Below are positions 25,725 through 34,844 of a stretch of DNA of 64,000 nt, one piece after another. How positions within the stretch are numbered: the first letter of the stretch is position 1; the number at the start of each line of letters is the position of its first letter. A program made the position numbers and the translations under genes. Origin of the DNA: Bryobacterales bacterium (GTDB lineage: Bacteria; Acidobacteriota; Terriglobia; Bryobacterales; Bryobacteraceae). The stretch lies in the NCBI GenBank assembly GCA_947446025.1, contig CANFEY010000014.1, positions 1 to 64,000 on the forward strand. The letters are read 5' to 3'. Below the pieces are notes generated by a model. The model was not told the DNA's origin, did not search any database, and saw only the letters and a program-made list of their open reading frames with translations.

Positions 25725-27091
25725 TTCTTCAATCCGAGCATCTTATCCGCCCACGGAATAAAGTACTTCCAGTTCGGACCATCCGTGTGCCCCCCGTCGT
25801 GCTGCCGCCAGGCGAGTTCCCCATCCATCATGCTCACGTTCACCGCAGGCATCTTCTCATTGCGATAGTCACCCGACCCGATCGCCTTTGCGCCCAGCAG
25901 CCGGTACACCGGACCCGCCGCCACCGCAGCCATGTAGCTGCCCTGGTGATCCAGCCAATGCGCGTCGCCCTTCTCGGGAACACCGTAGCTCACCAACGCC
26001 AGGCGCGGCGCGCACAGAGCGATCAGATCATGCGCGTCCACCGGAATGTCGCCGGCATTCTTGCTGCCGAAGGTCGCCTCAGACGCGCCGTACTTCAGGA
26101 AGTTGCCCGCCATCCAGTGATACTCGCCGGAGCCGGTCAAATTCTCCACCGCCTCACCCCAATTGCGCCGATGTAGCTTCGCGCCGCCTTCGCCGGAGGA
26201 TCCAATCAGCACCACCGCGAAGCGCGTATCGTAGGCCATGGTGACAAGCGCGGCTTTCCCGTAGCGCGACACGCCCTCAATGCCGACGTGCTTTGCATCC
26301 ACGGCCTTGTCCGTCTCCAGATAATCGAGGCCACGCGATGCGCCCCACGCCCACGCCCGCAGCGCGCCCCAATCTTCCGGCTTGCGGAACTGGCCCTTGT
26401 TCACCAGCCCGATGACGCCCTTGGTCAGCCCCCCTCCGTTATCCGCCTGCACGCTGCCCGGATTGATGTAGGCGTAGCCCCAACCGTCCGCTAGCAACTG
26501 CTGCGTCGCCGGAGCATCCGCATTCGGATCCGCCTTGCCCTTGGCTGCGGGAGCCGTTTCGCCCGGAGCCAACGGCAGAGCTCCACGCCCGAACAGCATC
26601 ATCAAGGGCACCTTGCCCCTGGCATTCGCCGGGGTTACCACCGTCATCTCAATCTCCACGCTGATCGCCGGGTAGGCGGAGTTGTCCACATGCCCCACCA
26701 CTTGCTTGCCCAGCGCCGCATGCGGACCCACCGTGCCCGTCACTGTCTTGGCCACCGACCAGGTCACCTTAGGAGCATTCTTCGGGACCCGGCCCAGCAC
26801 CTCCCGGTCAAAGTCCTCGATAATCTCCGCGCGCCGCTGCTTGTTCCACACGTCCGCTGAGGTAACTTTCTTGCCGTTCTTCAACGTGAGCGGGTCCGGC
26901 AACACGGGAAACGGATTTGCCGTGGCTTCATCGTAGTTGGCATGGTTCGGCGCGGACTCATTCCCGCTGGGTCCAGGGCGCAGGGCTGTGATGCCCAGCT
27001 GCTCCATCATCTTCTTGTGGTCTTCAGCCGCGGTCTGTGCCAGCAGACCTGCCGCACCCAACAGCGCGGGCACCCAGAGTTTGAATCGCAT
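25721..27091 (-). CDS. CE15-like glucuronoyl esterase family protein, exported
   Basis: A 456-residue secreted alpha/beta hydrolase. It has the signal peptide MRFKLWVPALLGAAGLLAQ and DVWNKQRRAEIIEDFDREVLGRVP, typical of bacterial CE15 proteins. The nucleophile elbow GVSRYGKAAL has Ser275. GSSGEGGAKLHRRNWGE and a likely catalytic His in DAHWLDHQGSY (about 378) follow. CE15 enzymes cleave ester links between lignin and glucuronoxylan. The start at 27091 has AGGA upstream; a longer open frame has no such site. It forms an operon with the SGNH esterase, suggesting plant-wall breakdown. Confidence 0.85.
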   Translation of the reverse strand: MRFKLWVPALLGAAGLLAQTAAEDHKKMMEQLGITALRPGPSGNESAPNHANYDEATANPFPVLPDPLTLKNGKKVTSADVWNKQRRAEIIEDFDREVLGRVPKNAPKVTWSVAKTVTGTVGPHAALGKQVVGHVDNSAYPAISVEIEMTVVTPANARGKVPLMMLFGRGALPLAPGETAPAAKGKADPNADAPATQQLLADGWGYAYINPGSVQADNGGGLTKGVIGLVNKGQFRKPEDWGALRAWAWGASRGLDYLETDKAVDAKHVGIEGVSRYGKAALVTMAYDTRFAVVLIGSSGEGGAKLHRRNWGEAVENLTGSGEYHWMAGNFLKYGASEATFGSKNAGDIPVDAHDLIALCAPRLALVSYGVPEKGDAHWLDHQGSYMAAVAAGPVYRLLGAKAIGSGDYRNEKMPAVNVSMMDGELAWRQHDGGHTDGPNWKYFIPWADKMLGLKK

Positions 27092-27146
27092 GTGGTTCCT
27101 CTCCACAAAGGATAGTGGCATTGCCGGAGCGCCGCAAGGCGCGAAG

Positions 27147-27698
27147 TCAGCGATACAGTCCGTGCTCCCGAATATAGCCGGCCACCGCGTCCGGCAAGCC
27201 AGCGGGGCTCTGCGATTCCCGGATCGCGGCGCGAATGCCGGAGGACGACTCAGGCAATGCCAGATCATCCAATCTCAACACCCGAGCCCCCCGCGGAGTC
27301 TCGTAGGTGTGCCCTGGCCGCGTGACCACGATGAACTCGACTGCCTCGATCACGTCCCGCGCCCGGTACCAACTCTGAATCTCCGCGAACGCGTCCGCGC
27401 CGATGATAAAGAACAGCTCGCCGCCCTCCGCCTTCAGCCGCTCAATGGTGTGGATGGAGTAGCTCTTGCTCTGCCCCTCTTCAATCCGCGACGGCACCAG
27501 CCGGGGATCACCCGCACAGGCGAGTTCCACCATGCGGTAGCGTTCTTCGTAGGGAGTCCCCGTGCCCTTGTGAGGAGGCATCGCCGCCGGGATCATCAGT
27601 ACCTCATCCAACGCGAACCGGCCCGCCGCCGCCCGCGCAATTGCGATGTGCGCGTTGTGGATGGGATCAAACGTCCCGCCGAACATTGCTCTCTTCAT
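27147..27698 (-). CDS. nadD: Nicotinate-nucleotide adenylyltransferase
   Basis: NadD (183 residues) adenylates nicotinate mononucleotide in NAD synthesis. The nucleotidyltransferase motif GGTFDPIHNAH is at 7-17, PPHKG in the substrate loop, SYSIHTIERL and FFIIGADAF in the core, and ESSSGIRAAI as the C-terminal (S/T)xxxxR signature. The length fits. It overlaps the waaA-lpxK fusion gene by 4 bp (ATGA), so it is the last gene of that transcript. Confidence 0.95.
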   Translation of the reverse strand: MKRAMFGGTFDPIHNAHIAIARAAAGRFALDEVLMIPAAMPPHKGTGTPYEERYRMVELACAGDPRLVPSRIEEGQSKSYSIHTIERLKAEGGELFFIIGADAFAEIQSWYRARDVIEAVEFIVVTRPGHTYETPRGARVLRLDDLALPESSSGIRAAIRESQSPAGLPDAVAGYIREHGLYR

Positions 27699-29905
27699 TG
27701 CCGCCCCTCAATCAAGCGCAGCAGCTGATCTTCATTATCGATCTCCACGGAGATCCGCACACACTCGATGGCTGTGGAGAATCCGGCAGGCAGGTTCATC
27801 CAGTCCTTTTCCGTGGTCACCAGCGTCGCCCCGCCAGCCTTCTCCCCGAAGGCTTCCAGCTCGGCGAGGGAGTAGCGGTGGTGATCCGGGAACGCGGCGC
27901 GCTCTACGATTTCGAGGCCCAAGTCCTCCAGCGTACGCCAGAACGCAGCCGGGGAGCCGATGCCGCAGAACGCAGCCACTTTGCGCGACGCACCCGTCCA
28001 CGGCTCCGGGACCATGCGCGAACGGAAAATGGGGCAGCTGGTGTGCCGGCGCAGCACCCGCTCAATGCCGGTAGTCGGGACTCCCTTGGGCACCCGCGTC
28101 AGCAGAATCGCGGTAGCCCGCCCCAGCGCCTCCAGCGGTTCGCGGCGCAGACCCACCGGGAACAGGCCGCCCCCCCAGGGACGGGTCGCATCGATCAGCA
28201 CGATGTCGGCATCGCGCCGCAAGCGAACGTGCTGGAACCCGTCGTCCAAAAGGAAGACCGCCGGCTTCAGTTGCGCCTCCAGCAGCCGCCCGGTTTCATA
28301 CCGGTCCGCGCCGATGCCAACGTGGGCGATGTGACGCCGCACAAACATCTGCGCCTCGTCACCGGTCTGCGCGGCGGGAGCGTGGGTGCCTCGGGGGACG
28401 ATCAGCGGCGCGCCCGCATTCTGCCTCCGGTAGCCGCGCGTGAGGATCGCCGGGTCCGCCAGGCGTGCGGCCAAGTGGGCCACCACTGGCGACTTGCCCG
28501 AGCCTCCCATGGTCAGCCCGCCGATGCTCACCACGCGCGTAGAAAGTGAGCGTGCAGAACGAGTTCCGCGCGCAACATTCATCCGATGGCTGAAGGCCCA
28601 CAGACACGCGAGAGGGCGCAGCAGTGGCCTGCCTGGGTCGGGTACGCCGTCTTCGAGAGCCTGAAGCACGCGCGCGGCCACCCGGTGCACAACGCCGCGT
28701 TTCGCCAGCGCCAACTGCTGGGCGATCTCCCCAGCGCGCCCTGGAGCATCCAACGCGCGCCGCACAGCGGAACCCAAGGACGGCGCGTCCTGAATCCGGA
28801 TCAAAGCCCCGGCGGCGGTGAACTCGGCCGCCATTTCCGCGAAGTTCTCCATGTGCGGACCGGCGATCACGGGCTTGGCGAAAAACGCCGGCTCCAGGAC
28901 ATTGTGCCCGCCCCGGCTGGCCAGCGTCCCACCCATAAAGACCACCGTGGCCCGCTCAAAGACGGCGGCCAGTTCTCCGATGGAGTCCAAGAGCAAAACT
29001 CCCGGCAACGCCAAGCGTCCCGGCTGCGAGCGGCACGCAAAGGCCAGGCCCGCAGCGCGCAATTTCTCCGCCACCGCGTCGAACCGCTCCGGTCGGCGTG
29101 GCGCAAGGATCAACAACAGTCCCGGACGCCGCAACTCCTGAAACGCGGCGATCACCGCGTCATCTTCATCGGGATCGCCGGTCTGCGCCGGAGGCATGGT
29201 GCTCGCCGCCACCCACACCTCGGGTGCGTTCAGCCGATCCAAGAACGCCGCCAAATCCGCCGCAATCGCCCGAGGCGGCTGAAAGTCATACTTTAGATTT
29301 CCAGCGGAAACAACACGACTAGCAGGCGCTCCCGCCAGAAGATAGCGCTCCGCGTCCTGCGGCGATTGGACCCAAATCTCATCCGCCAATTCCAGACACC
29401 CGCCGAAGAACCAGCTCCAGCGCCGGTAGCGCGGCAGCGCGCGGTCGGAGATCCGGCCATTAACGACCAGCAGCGCGGCCCCGGACCGCTTGGCCTCCCG
29501 GTACAAGTTCGGCCAAATCTCCGTCTCCATCACCACCAGAGCGGCCGGTCGGATGCGCCGCAGCACGCGCCGCACCGCGCTGCGGTAATCGAGCGGAGCA
29601 TAAAACACGCCGCGCACCAACCCGGCCAGACGCTGCTCTGCCGTTACCCGTCCAGCCAATGTAGCGGTGGAGACGAAGATATCCACATCCGGACGCGCCG
29701 CACCTACCCGCCGGATCAATTCCACCGCGGAGAGAACCTCACCCACTGAGACCGCGTGTAACCACAACGATCCCATCCCCGTCGAATGGAATGTGGCTGG
29801 CAGGAACCCCAGCCGCTCTTCCATCCGAGCGAAGTATGCGCGATTGCGCAATCCCCGGTAGAGTAGATAGAGGGCCAGCGCCGGACTCAGCGCAATCTGG
29901 AGCAC
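27695..29905 (-). CDS. Kdo transferase - lipid A 4'-kinase fusion (WaaA-LpxK)
   Basis: One open frame (736 residues) joins two lipid A enzymes. The first part has a membrane anchor, then HAVSVGEVLSA (catalytic Glu about 56), METEIWPNL, and GGTLASRGGHNVLEPA of the GT-B C-domain; this is WaaA/KdtA. From about residue 455 it is LpxK: the P-loop GGLTMGGSGKSP (462-473), LTRGYRR, LLDDGFQH and LVTTEKDWMNLP. Sequential Kdo transfer and 4'-phosphorylation would be tethered at the inner membrane. GTG 29905 gives an N-terminus like other WaaA proteins. A TTG at 29989 would add 28 residues but invades the divergent gene. Confidence 0.85.
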   Translation of the reverse strand: MLQIALSPALALYLLYRGLRNRAYFARMEERLGFLPATFHSTGMGSLWLHAVSVGEVLSAVELIRRVGAARPDVDIFVSTATLAGRVTAEQRLAGLVRGVFYAPLDYRSAVRRVLRRIRPAALVVMETEIWPNLYREAKRSGAALLVVNGRISDRALPRYRRWSWFFGGCLELADEIWVQSPQDAERYLLAGAPASRVVSAGNLKYDFQPPRAIAADLAAFLDRLNAPEVWVAASTMPPAQTGDPDEDDAVIAAFQELRRPGLLLILAPRRPERFDAVAEKLRAAGLAFACRSQPGRLALPGVLLLDSIGELAAVFERATVVFMGGTLASRGGHNVLEPAFFAKPVIAGPHMENFAEMAAEFTAAGALIRIQDAPSLGSAVRRALDAPGRAGEIAQQLALAKRGVVHRVAARVLQALEDGVPDPGRPLLRPLACLWAFSHRMNVARGTRSARSLSTRVVSIGGLTMGGSGKSPVVAHLAARLADPAILTRGYRRQNAGAPLIVPRGTHAPAAQTGDEAQMFVRRHIAHVGIGADRYETGRLLEAQLKPAVFLLDDGFQHVRLRRDADIVLIDATRPWGGGLFPVGLRREPLEALGRATAILLTRVPKGVPTTGIERVLRRHTSCPIFRSRMVPEPWTGASRKVAAFCGIGSPAAFWRTLEDLGLEIVERAAFPDHHRYSLAELEAFGEKAGGATLVTTEKDWMNLPAGFSTAIECVRISVEIDNEDQLLRLIEGRQ

Positions 29906-29933
29906 CCAATAGGCAGAAATGCCGAGGAGAAAA

Positions 29934-30530
29934 ATGAGACGCGTCTTAATCGTTTTATTGAGTATAACCGCGGCGTGGGCAGTGGACAAGAAGGGCGGCT
30001 TCGCCCCGGCCCCAGCGGACTCCTACCCCGGCCACGTCACGGCCGACAAAATCACCATTGCCGCCAAGCCCTACAACACCGCCGAACTCGCGGCTACCGC
30101 GTTCGGCAAGGTGAAACCGCATGAGCGCGGCATTCTCCCCGTGCTGGTGGTGATCCGGAACAACACCGGCAAGGCGCTGCGTCTGGACCTCAAGACCGAG
30201 TTCGTGACGGCGGACGGGCAGCACCTGGAAGCCATCTCGCCCGACGATGTGATCCGCTACCAGGGCATCCAGCGCAGGCCGGGCACCAAGTCGTCGGCGC
30301 CGCGCATTCCGGGCATTAATAGCGGCGCTCCCAAGGGTCCGCTGAATACGCCGGAGATTGAGGGCCGCGCGTTTCTGGTGAAGCTGCTGCCACCTGGCGA
30401 ATCCGCCAACGGCTTCTTCTACTTCGAGGCCAGCGAACTCAAGGGCGCGCAACTCTACCTGACCGGCATCAAGGACGCCGCATCCAACCAGTCCTATTTC
30501 TACTACGAGCTACCGCTGGACGCGCGCTAA
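29934..30530 (+). CDS. Exported protein, unknown function
   Basis: A 198-residue protein with the signal peptide MRRVLIVLLSITAAWAVDK. The start at 29934 has GAGGAG at 29923-29928; the ATG at 29919 has none. The mature part is beta-rich (LPVLVVIRNNTGKALRLDLKTEFV) with ISPDDVIRY and a C-terminal LLPPGESANGFFYFEASELKGAQLYLTGIKD. Its layout echoes the exported protein at 23629. It is divergent from waaA-lpxK, and its stop lies in a palindrome shared with the convergent ferredoxin gene. Confidence 0.65.
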   Translation: MRRVLIVLLSITAAWAVDKKGGFAPAPADSYPGHVTADKITIAAKPYNTAELAATAFGKVKPHERGILPVLVVIRNNTGKALRLDLKTEFVTADGQHLEAISPDDVIRYQGIQRRPGTKSSAPRIPGINSGAPKGPLNTPEIEGRAFLVKLLPPGESANGFFYFEASELKGAQLYLTGIKDAASNQSYFYYELPLDAR

Positions 30531-30549
30531 ATGGTGTCAGACACCATTT
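30529..30549. repeat. 21-bp perfect palindrome between convergent genes (GGTGTC-A-GACACC, copy 2)
   Basis: Two 10-bp arms, AAATGGTGTC and GACACCATTT, flank a central A with no mismatch. The element contains part of the TAA of the exported protein (30528-30530) and the TGA of the ferredoxin (30537-30539). It could act as a bidirectional terminator or be a dispersed repeat; its inner 13 bp recur at 4365-4377. Confidence 0.75.
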
Positions 30550-30947
30550 GACTTCGGCACCGGGATCGCTGAGCCCAGGTTCATGGACCCGCCGCCCTCG
30601 CTCACGTAGTTCCGATTCCACGCCGGCAACTTCACCGTAACATCGCCCGTCACCACCGCCATGCAGGCGAGCCGCGAGTGGATTGTTAGATCCGCAGCCG
30701 TGTCCAGGCGGTCCATCTCATCGTCGTCGGCTTCGGAGAGGTTCGCTTCGCCCGCCGTCACGATGACGTGGCAGGTGGTGCAGGCGCACTTGCCGCCGCA
30801 GGCGTGTTCCACCGGAATCTTGAAATGCATGGCGACATCCAGGATGGACTCGGGCTTCCCGTGTTCATCGTACGGCAGCTTCCCGTGTTCAAATTCGACG
30901 GTCTTATCGCCTTCTGCTCCGAAATTCGTGAACGTTACCTTTGGCAC
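30537..30947 (-). CDS. Adrenodoxin/Isc-type [2Fe-2S] ferredoxin
   Basis: A 136-residue electron carrier. The cluster ligands are in HACGGKCACTTCHVIV (C-x5-C-x2-C), with the last Cys in HSRLACMAVV. LSEADDDEMDRLD is the acidic helix for partner docking, as in Fdx/adrenodoxin. The start is GTG at 30947, giving the normal N-terminus VPKVTFTN. AGGAG lies only 1 nt before it, unusually close, so the site is worth checking. An ATG at 30989 would add 14 unusual residues and overlap argS. The partners are unknown; iron-sulfur assembly or a P450 system are possible. Confidence 0.9.
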   Translation of the reverse strand: MPKVTFTNFGAEGDKTVEFEHGKLPYDEHGKPESILDVAMHFKIPVEHACGGKCACTTCHVIVTAGEANLSEADDDEMDRLDTAADLTIHSRLACMAVVTGDVTVKLPAWNRNYVSEGGGSMNLGSAIPVPKSNGV

Positions 30948-30980
30948 ACTCCTATTGTAGCTGGCATACTGAAGGATTCC

Positions 30981-32924
30981 ATGTTTCATCTACTAGAAAA
31001 GCGAATCGCGGACGCCTTTGCCGCGCATGTGCCCCGCCCCGTGCAGACTGAGCAGCCGAAGCAGACCTCGTTCGGGGAGATCGCCGTACCGGCGGCCTTT
31101 CAGCTGGCGCGGACCCTCAAGAAGCCGCCCAAGGTCATCGCGGCGGAGTTGGCGGAGGCTGTGGGCAAGATTCCCGGCGTAGCCTCGCTCGAAATCGCCG
31201 GCAACGGCTATATCAACGTGCGCTTGGATCGCGGAGCTTACGCCGTCGCCGCGCTGAAGCAAGAGGCCTCGGCGGGGAGCGGCACCGCGGATAAGGTGAT
31301 TGTCGAACACACCAACATCAACCCCAACAAAGCCGCCCACATCGGACATCTGCGCAACGCCGTACTGGGCGATACCTTCGTGCGTATGCTGCGCGCCACC
31401 GGGCAGACCGTGGAAGCGCAAAACTACATCGACAACACCGGCGTGCAAGTGGCCGACGTCGTAGTGGGCTTTGAACATCTGGAGCACAAGTCCGCCGCCC
31501 AGGTCCATGCTCTCATCGCCGACCCCGCGGTCCGCTTCGACTACCTGTGCTGGGATCTCTACGCCCGCACCTCGCAATACTACGCCGCGCATCCCGAAGC
31601 CATTGAGTGGCGCAAGGACACGCTGCATAAAATCGAACACGGCGAAGGCGAAACCGCCACCCTGGCGCACACCGTGGCCGACGCCATCGTCCGGGCCCAC
31701 CTCACCACCATGTACCGGCTCAACATTGAGTACGACGTGCTGCCCCGCGAAAGCGAAATCCTGCACCTCCAGTTTTGGGCCACCGCCTTCGAACAACTCA
31801 AGGAACGCAAGGCGATTTACCTTGAAACCGAGGGCAAGAATAAAGGCTGCTGGGTGATGCCATCGTCCGCATTCCGCCAGGGCGTGGAGGATGAGGCCTC
31901 AGCCGAAGACAGCAAGGTCATCGTGCGCTCCAACGGCACCGTCACCTATGTGGGCAAGGACATCGCCTATCAGCTATGGAAGTTCGGTCTGTTGGGCAAG
32001 GACTTCTTCTATCGCTTGTGGCACACCTATCCGGACGGGCACAAAGTGTGGGCCTCGACCACGGAGGCGCAGACGGGTGCGCCGAACTTCGGCGGCGGCA
32101 CCCGCGTCTACAACGTGATCGATTCGCGCCAGTCTTACTTGCAGGATGTGGTGGTCGCCGGCCTCAACGCTCTTGGCTACGCCGCGCAGGCCGAAGCCAG
32201 CATCCACTTCTCCTACGAAATGGTCGCCCTCTCCCCGCGCACCTGCATTGAGATGGGCATCGAACTCTCCGATGAAGACAAGAAGCGCCCCTACGTCGAA
32301 GTCTCCGGCCGCAAGGGCCTGGGCGTCAAAGCCGACGACTTGATTGACACCCTGATTGCCAAAGCGTTCGACGAAGTCTCCTCCCGCAATGCCGAACAAT
32401 CCGAAGCCTCCCGCCGAGCCGTGGCCACGCGCATCGCCATCGGCGCGCTGCGCTACTTCATGCTGAAGTACACCCGCAATTCCGTCATCGCCTTCGACTT
32501 CGGCGAAGCCTTGGCCTTCACCGGGGAAACCGGCGTCTACGTCCAGTACGCCACCATCCGCACCCGCAAGATCGTGCGCAAATTCCTAGATAGCGGCCAA
32601 GCCATGCCGGACTTCGCGTCGGTACTCACCGCCGAAGCTATGGCCCGCCAATTGGCCGACGAAACCTGCTGGCAGTGCCTGCTGGACGCCTCGAAGATGG
32701 AAGCCGCCATCGAACGCGCCGTCGCCAGCGGCGAGCCGTCGCACGTGGCCCGCTACGCCTTCCAACTCGCGCAATCCTTCAGCGGCTTCTACGACAAGTT
32801 CCAAGTGGTCACCGAACCCGACGCCGAAAAACGCGCGTTCCTGCTGTGGCTGACTACCTACTTCAACCAGCAGTTGGAACGCACGCTGCAAGTGCTCGGC
32901 ATCGAAGTGCCGGACTACATGTAA
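30981..32924 (+). CDS. argS: Arginyl-tRNA synthetase
   Basis: ArgS (647 residues) charges tRNA-Arg. An N-terminal Add-1 domain precedes the class I catalytic core, with [16 protein letters not shown] (HIGH at 120-123) and [22 protein letters not shown]. The KMSK-equivalent loop is [14 protein letters not shown], and a DALR anticodon-binding domain forms the C-terminus (VRKFL...[24 protein letters not shown]). AAGGA precedes the ATG at 30981. Only 33 bp separate it from the divergent ferredoxin start, so their promoters must overlap. Confidence 0.97.
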   Translation: [647 protein letters not shown]

Positions 32925-32931
32925 ACTCCCA

Positions 32932-33759
32932 CTACACGTCCACCCTAACCCGCATAAACGTCGCCGGGATCGACACGCCCGTCCCGCTGGTGTTCTGCGA
33001 CTTTGCCAACACAATCAACTGCGCCCGCAATTCTTCCACCTTGCCGTTTTTCTCCGCCGCCTCGAACGCATTCATCGTGGGACCGTAGAACTGCCGGAAC
33101 AGGTCGATCAGCTGCTCTGGGCCGCGATCCGGGGATGTGAACAGAAACGTATCTTTCACCATGGAGATCTTCTCCGCAGCTATCCCGGCCTGCCCGAACC
33201 GCTCCACGATGCTCGCTTCCACACCCCACGTCATCGGGCTGATGAAACCCTCCGGCGGCGGAGGCGTGAACGCCGAGCTGATCTTCAGCAACTGCGACAC
33301 GAACGACGTCGGATCATTCGGGATCCAGTTGCCCATAACGATCCGCCCGCCCGGCTTCGTCACACGCACCATCTCCTTCGCGACGTCGAACGGTTTGGGT
33401 GCGAACATCGCCCCGAACACCGACAGCGTCAAGTCGAACGCGGCATCCCCGACTCTAATCAAGTTGCACGCGTCGCCCTCCTCAAAGTGGAGATTGCGCA
33501 ACCCCAATTCTTCGGCGCGCCCATTCCCCGCCTCAACAAGGTTCCGCGCGATGTCGACCCCCGTCACGTCCGCCCCCGACTGCGCCAGCGGCACCGCCGT
33601 CGTCCCATCGCCGCAGCCTAAGTCGAGCGCCCGCAGCGGCGGCTTCACGCCCAGCGACTGCACCAACGCCTCGCCCGATTCACGCATCATTGCCGCGATC
33701 GCAGTGAAGTCGCCTTTTTCCCACAACGCCTTATTCGGATTCGCGATACTTGCCTGCAT
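32932..33759 (-). CDS. Class I SAM-dependent methyltransferase
   Basis: A 275-residue methyltransferase. Motif I is ALDLGCGDGTTAVPLA, followed by VTGVDIARNLVE (acidic residue binding ribose), FEEGDACNL and VTKPGGRIVMGNWIP. The fold matches UbiE/Methyltransf_25-type small-molecule enzymes. AGGAG lies upstream of the ATG at 33759. The substrate is unknown. It is divergent from the AraC-type regulator gene about 100 bp away, so that regulator may control it. Confidence 0.85.
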   Translation of the reverse strand: MQASIANPNKALWEKGDFTAIAAMMRESGEALVQSLGVKPPLRALDLGCGDGTTAVPLAQSGADVTGVDIARNLVEAGNGRAEELGLRNLHFEEGDACNLIRVGDAAFDLTLSVFGAMFAPKPFDVAKEMVRVTKPGGRIVMGNWIPNDPTSFVSQLLKISSAFTPPPPEGFISPMTWGVEASIVERFGQAGIAAEKISMVKDTFLFTSPDRGPEQLIDLFRQFYGPTMNAFEAAEKNGKVEELRAQLIVLAKSQNTSGTGVSIPATFMRVRVDV

Positions 33760-33863
33760 AATTTGCTCCTGTCCTGCTTCAGGTCTACAATTATGCAGTA
33801 GGCGTTCCTGCGGCACCATGCCCGCGCGTCGCCAAGACTTGCTCCACCGTCCACAACTCTTTT

Positions 33864-34844
33864 ATGGATGCGTTTTCCGAAATCTTGAACGGGGTGAAAC
33901 TCAACGGCGCGGTCTTCTTCAACGCCGAGTTCTCCGCGCCCTGGGGAATTTCCGCGCCCAATTCCCGGGAACACGCCGCGCTACTCGCACCGGCAGCCGA
34001 GCGTGTGGTCATGTTCCACCTCCTCACCGAAGGCCACGCAGTGGCCCAATTATTCGACGGGCGCGCTGAACAACTCGGCCCCGGTGACATCGTGATCTTT
34101 CCGCACGGCCACCCGCACCACATCGCCGATAGCCGCTCCACGCCGCGGCCCTTCCCCAACTACTGCATCGAAGAAAAGGTGAGAGCCGGCGATCTCAGCC
34201 CTCTCATCGCCGGCGGCGGCGGTCCGGCAACACGCTTCGTATGCGGCTACATGACCTGCGACCCATTCCTCAGCCGCCCTATCCTCAGCGGTCTGCCCGC
34301 ACTCTTCAAAGTCAACATCCGCACGGACCGCTCTGGCCACTGGCTCGAAAACTCAATCCTCCACTTAGTTGAGGAAGCCGCGTCTGGCACGGTAGGCAGC
34401 GAAGCCTTGCTAGCCAAACTCTCCGAGGCTCTGTTCGTCGACACGCTGCGCCGCTATGTGGCCGCCCTGCCCGAACAACAGACCGGCTGGCTCGCCGGCT
34501 CGCGCGACCCCATCGTCGGCAAGAGCCTCGGCCTGCTGCACTCCCGCGTTGCCCACCCCTGGACCATCGCCGATCTCGCCGAGCAAGTCGGTATCTCCCG
34601 CTCTGCCCTGGTCGAACGCTTCACCAAATACCTCGCCGAGCCGCCCATGACCTATCTCACCCGCTGGCGCATGCAGCTCGCCGCGCGATCACTTGAAAAA
34701 ACTTCCCGAGGCGTCGCCGAAATCGCTGCCGACGTCGGCTACGAATCTGAAGCCGCCTTCAACCGCGCCTTCAAACGCGAATACGGCCAGCCCCCTGGCC
34801 GCTATCGCAGCGGACAAAGAGACATCCCGTGCGAATCAGCCTAA
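33864..34844 (+). CDS. AraC-family regulator with cupin sensor domain
   Basis: A 326-residue regulator. An N-terminal AraC-type cupin (Cupin_6; LGPGDIVIFPHGHPHHIAD at about 73-91) probably binds a small effector. The C-terminal region carries two helix-turn-helix units (IADLAEQVGISRSALVERFTKY and GVAEIAADVGYESEAAFNRAFKREYG) for DNA binding. It overlaps the racemase-like gene downstream by 16 bp and faces the divergent methyltransferase, both of which are natural targets. The effector is unknown. Confidence 0.9.
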   Translation: MDAFSEILNGVKLNGAVFFNAEFSAPWGISAPNSREHAALLAPAAERVVMFHLLTEGHAVAQLFDGRAEQLGPGDIVIFPHGHPHHIADSRSTPRPFPNYCIEEKVRAGDLSPLIAGGGGPATRFVCGYMTCDPFLSRPILSGLPALFKVNIRTDRSGHWLENSILHLVEEAASGTVGSEALLAKLSEALFVDTLRRYVAALPEQQTGWLAGSRDPIVGKSLGLLHSRVAHPWTIADLAEQVGISRSALVERFTKYLAEPPMTYLTRWRMQLAARSLEKTSRGVAEIAADVGYESEAAFNRAFKREYGQPPGRYRSGQRDIPCESA

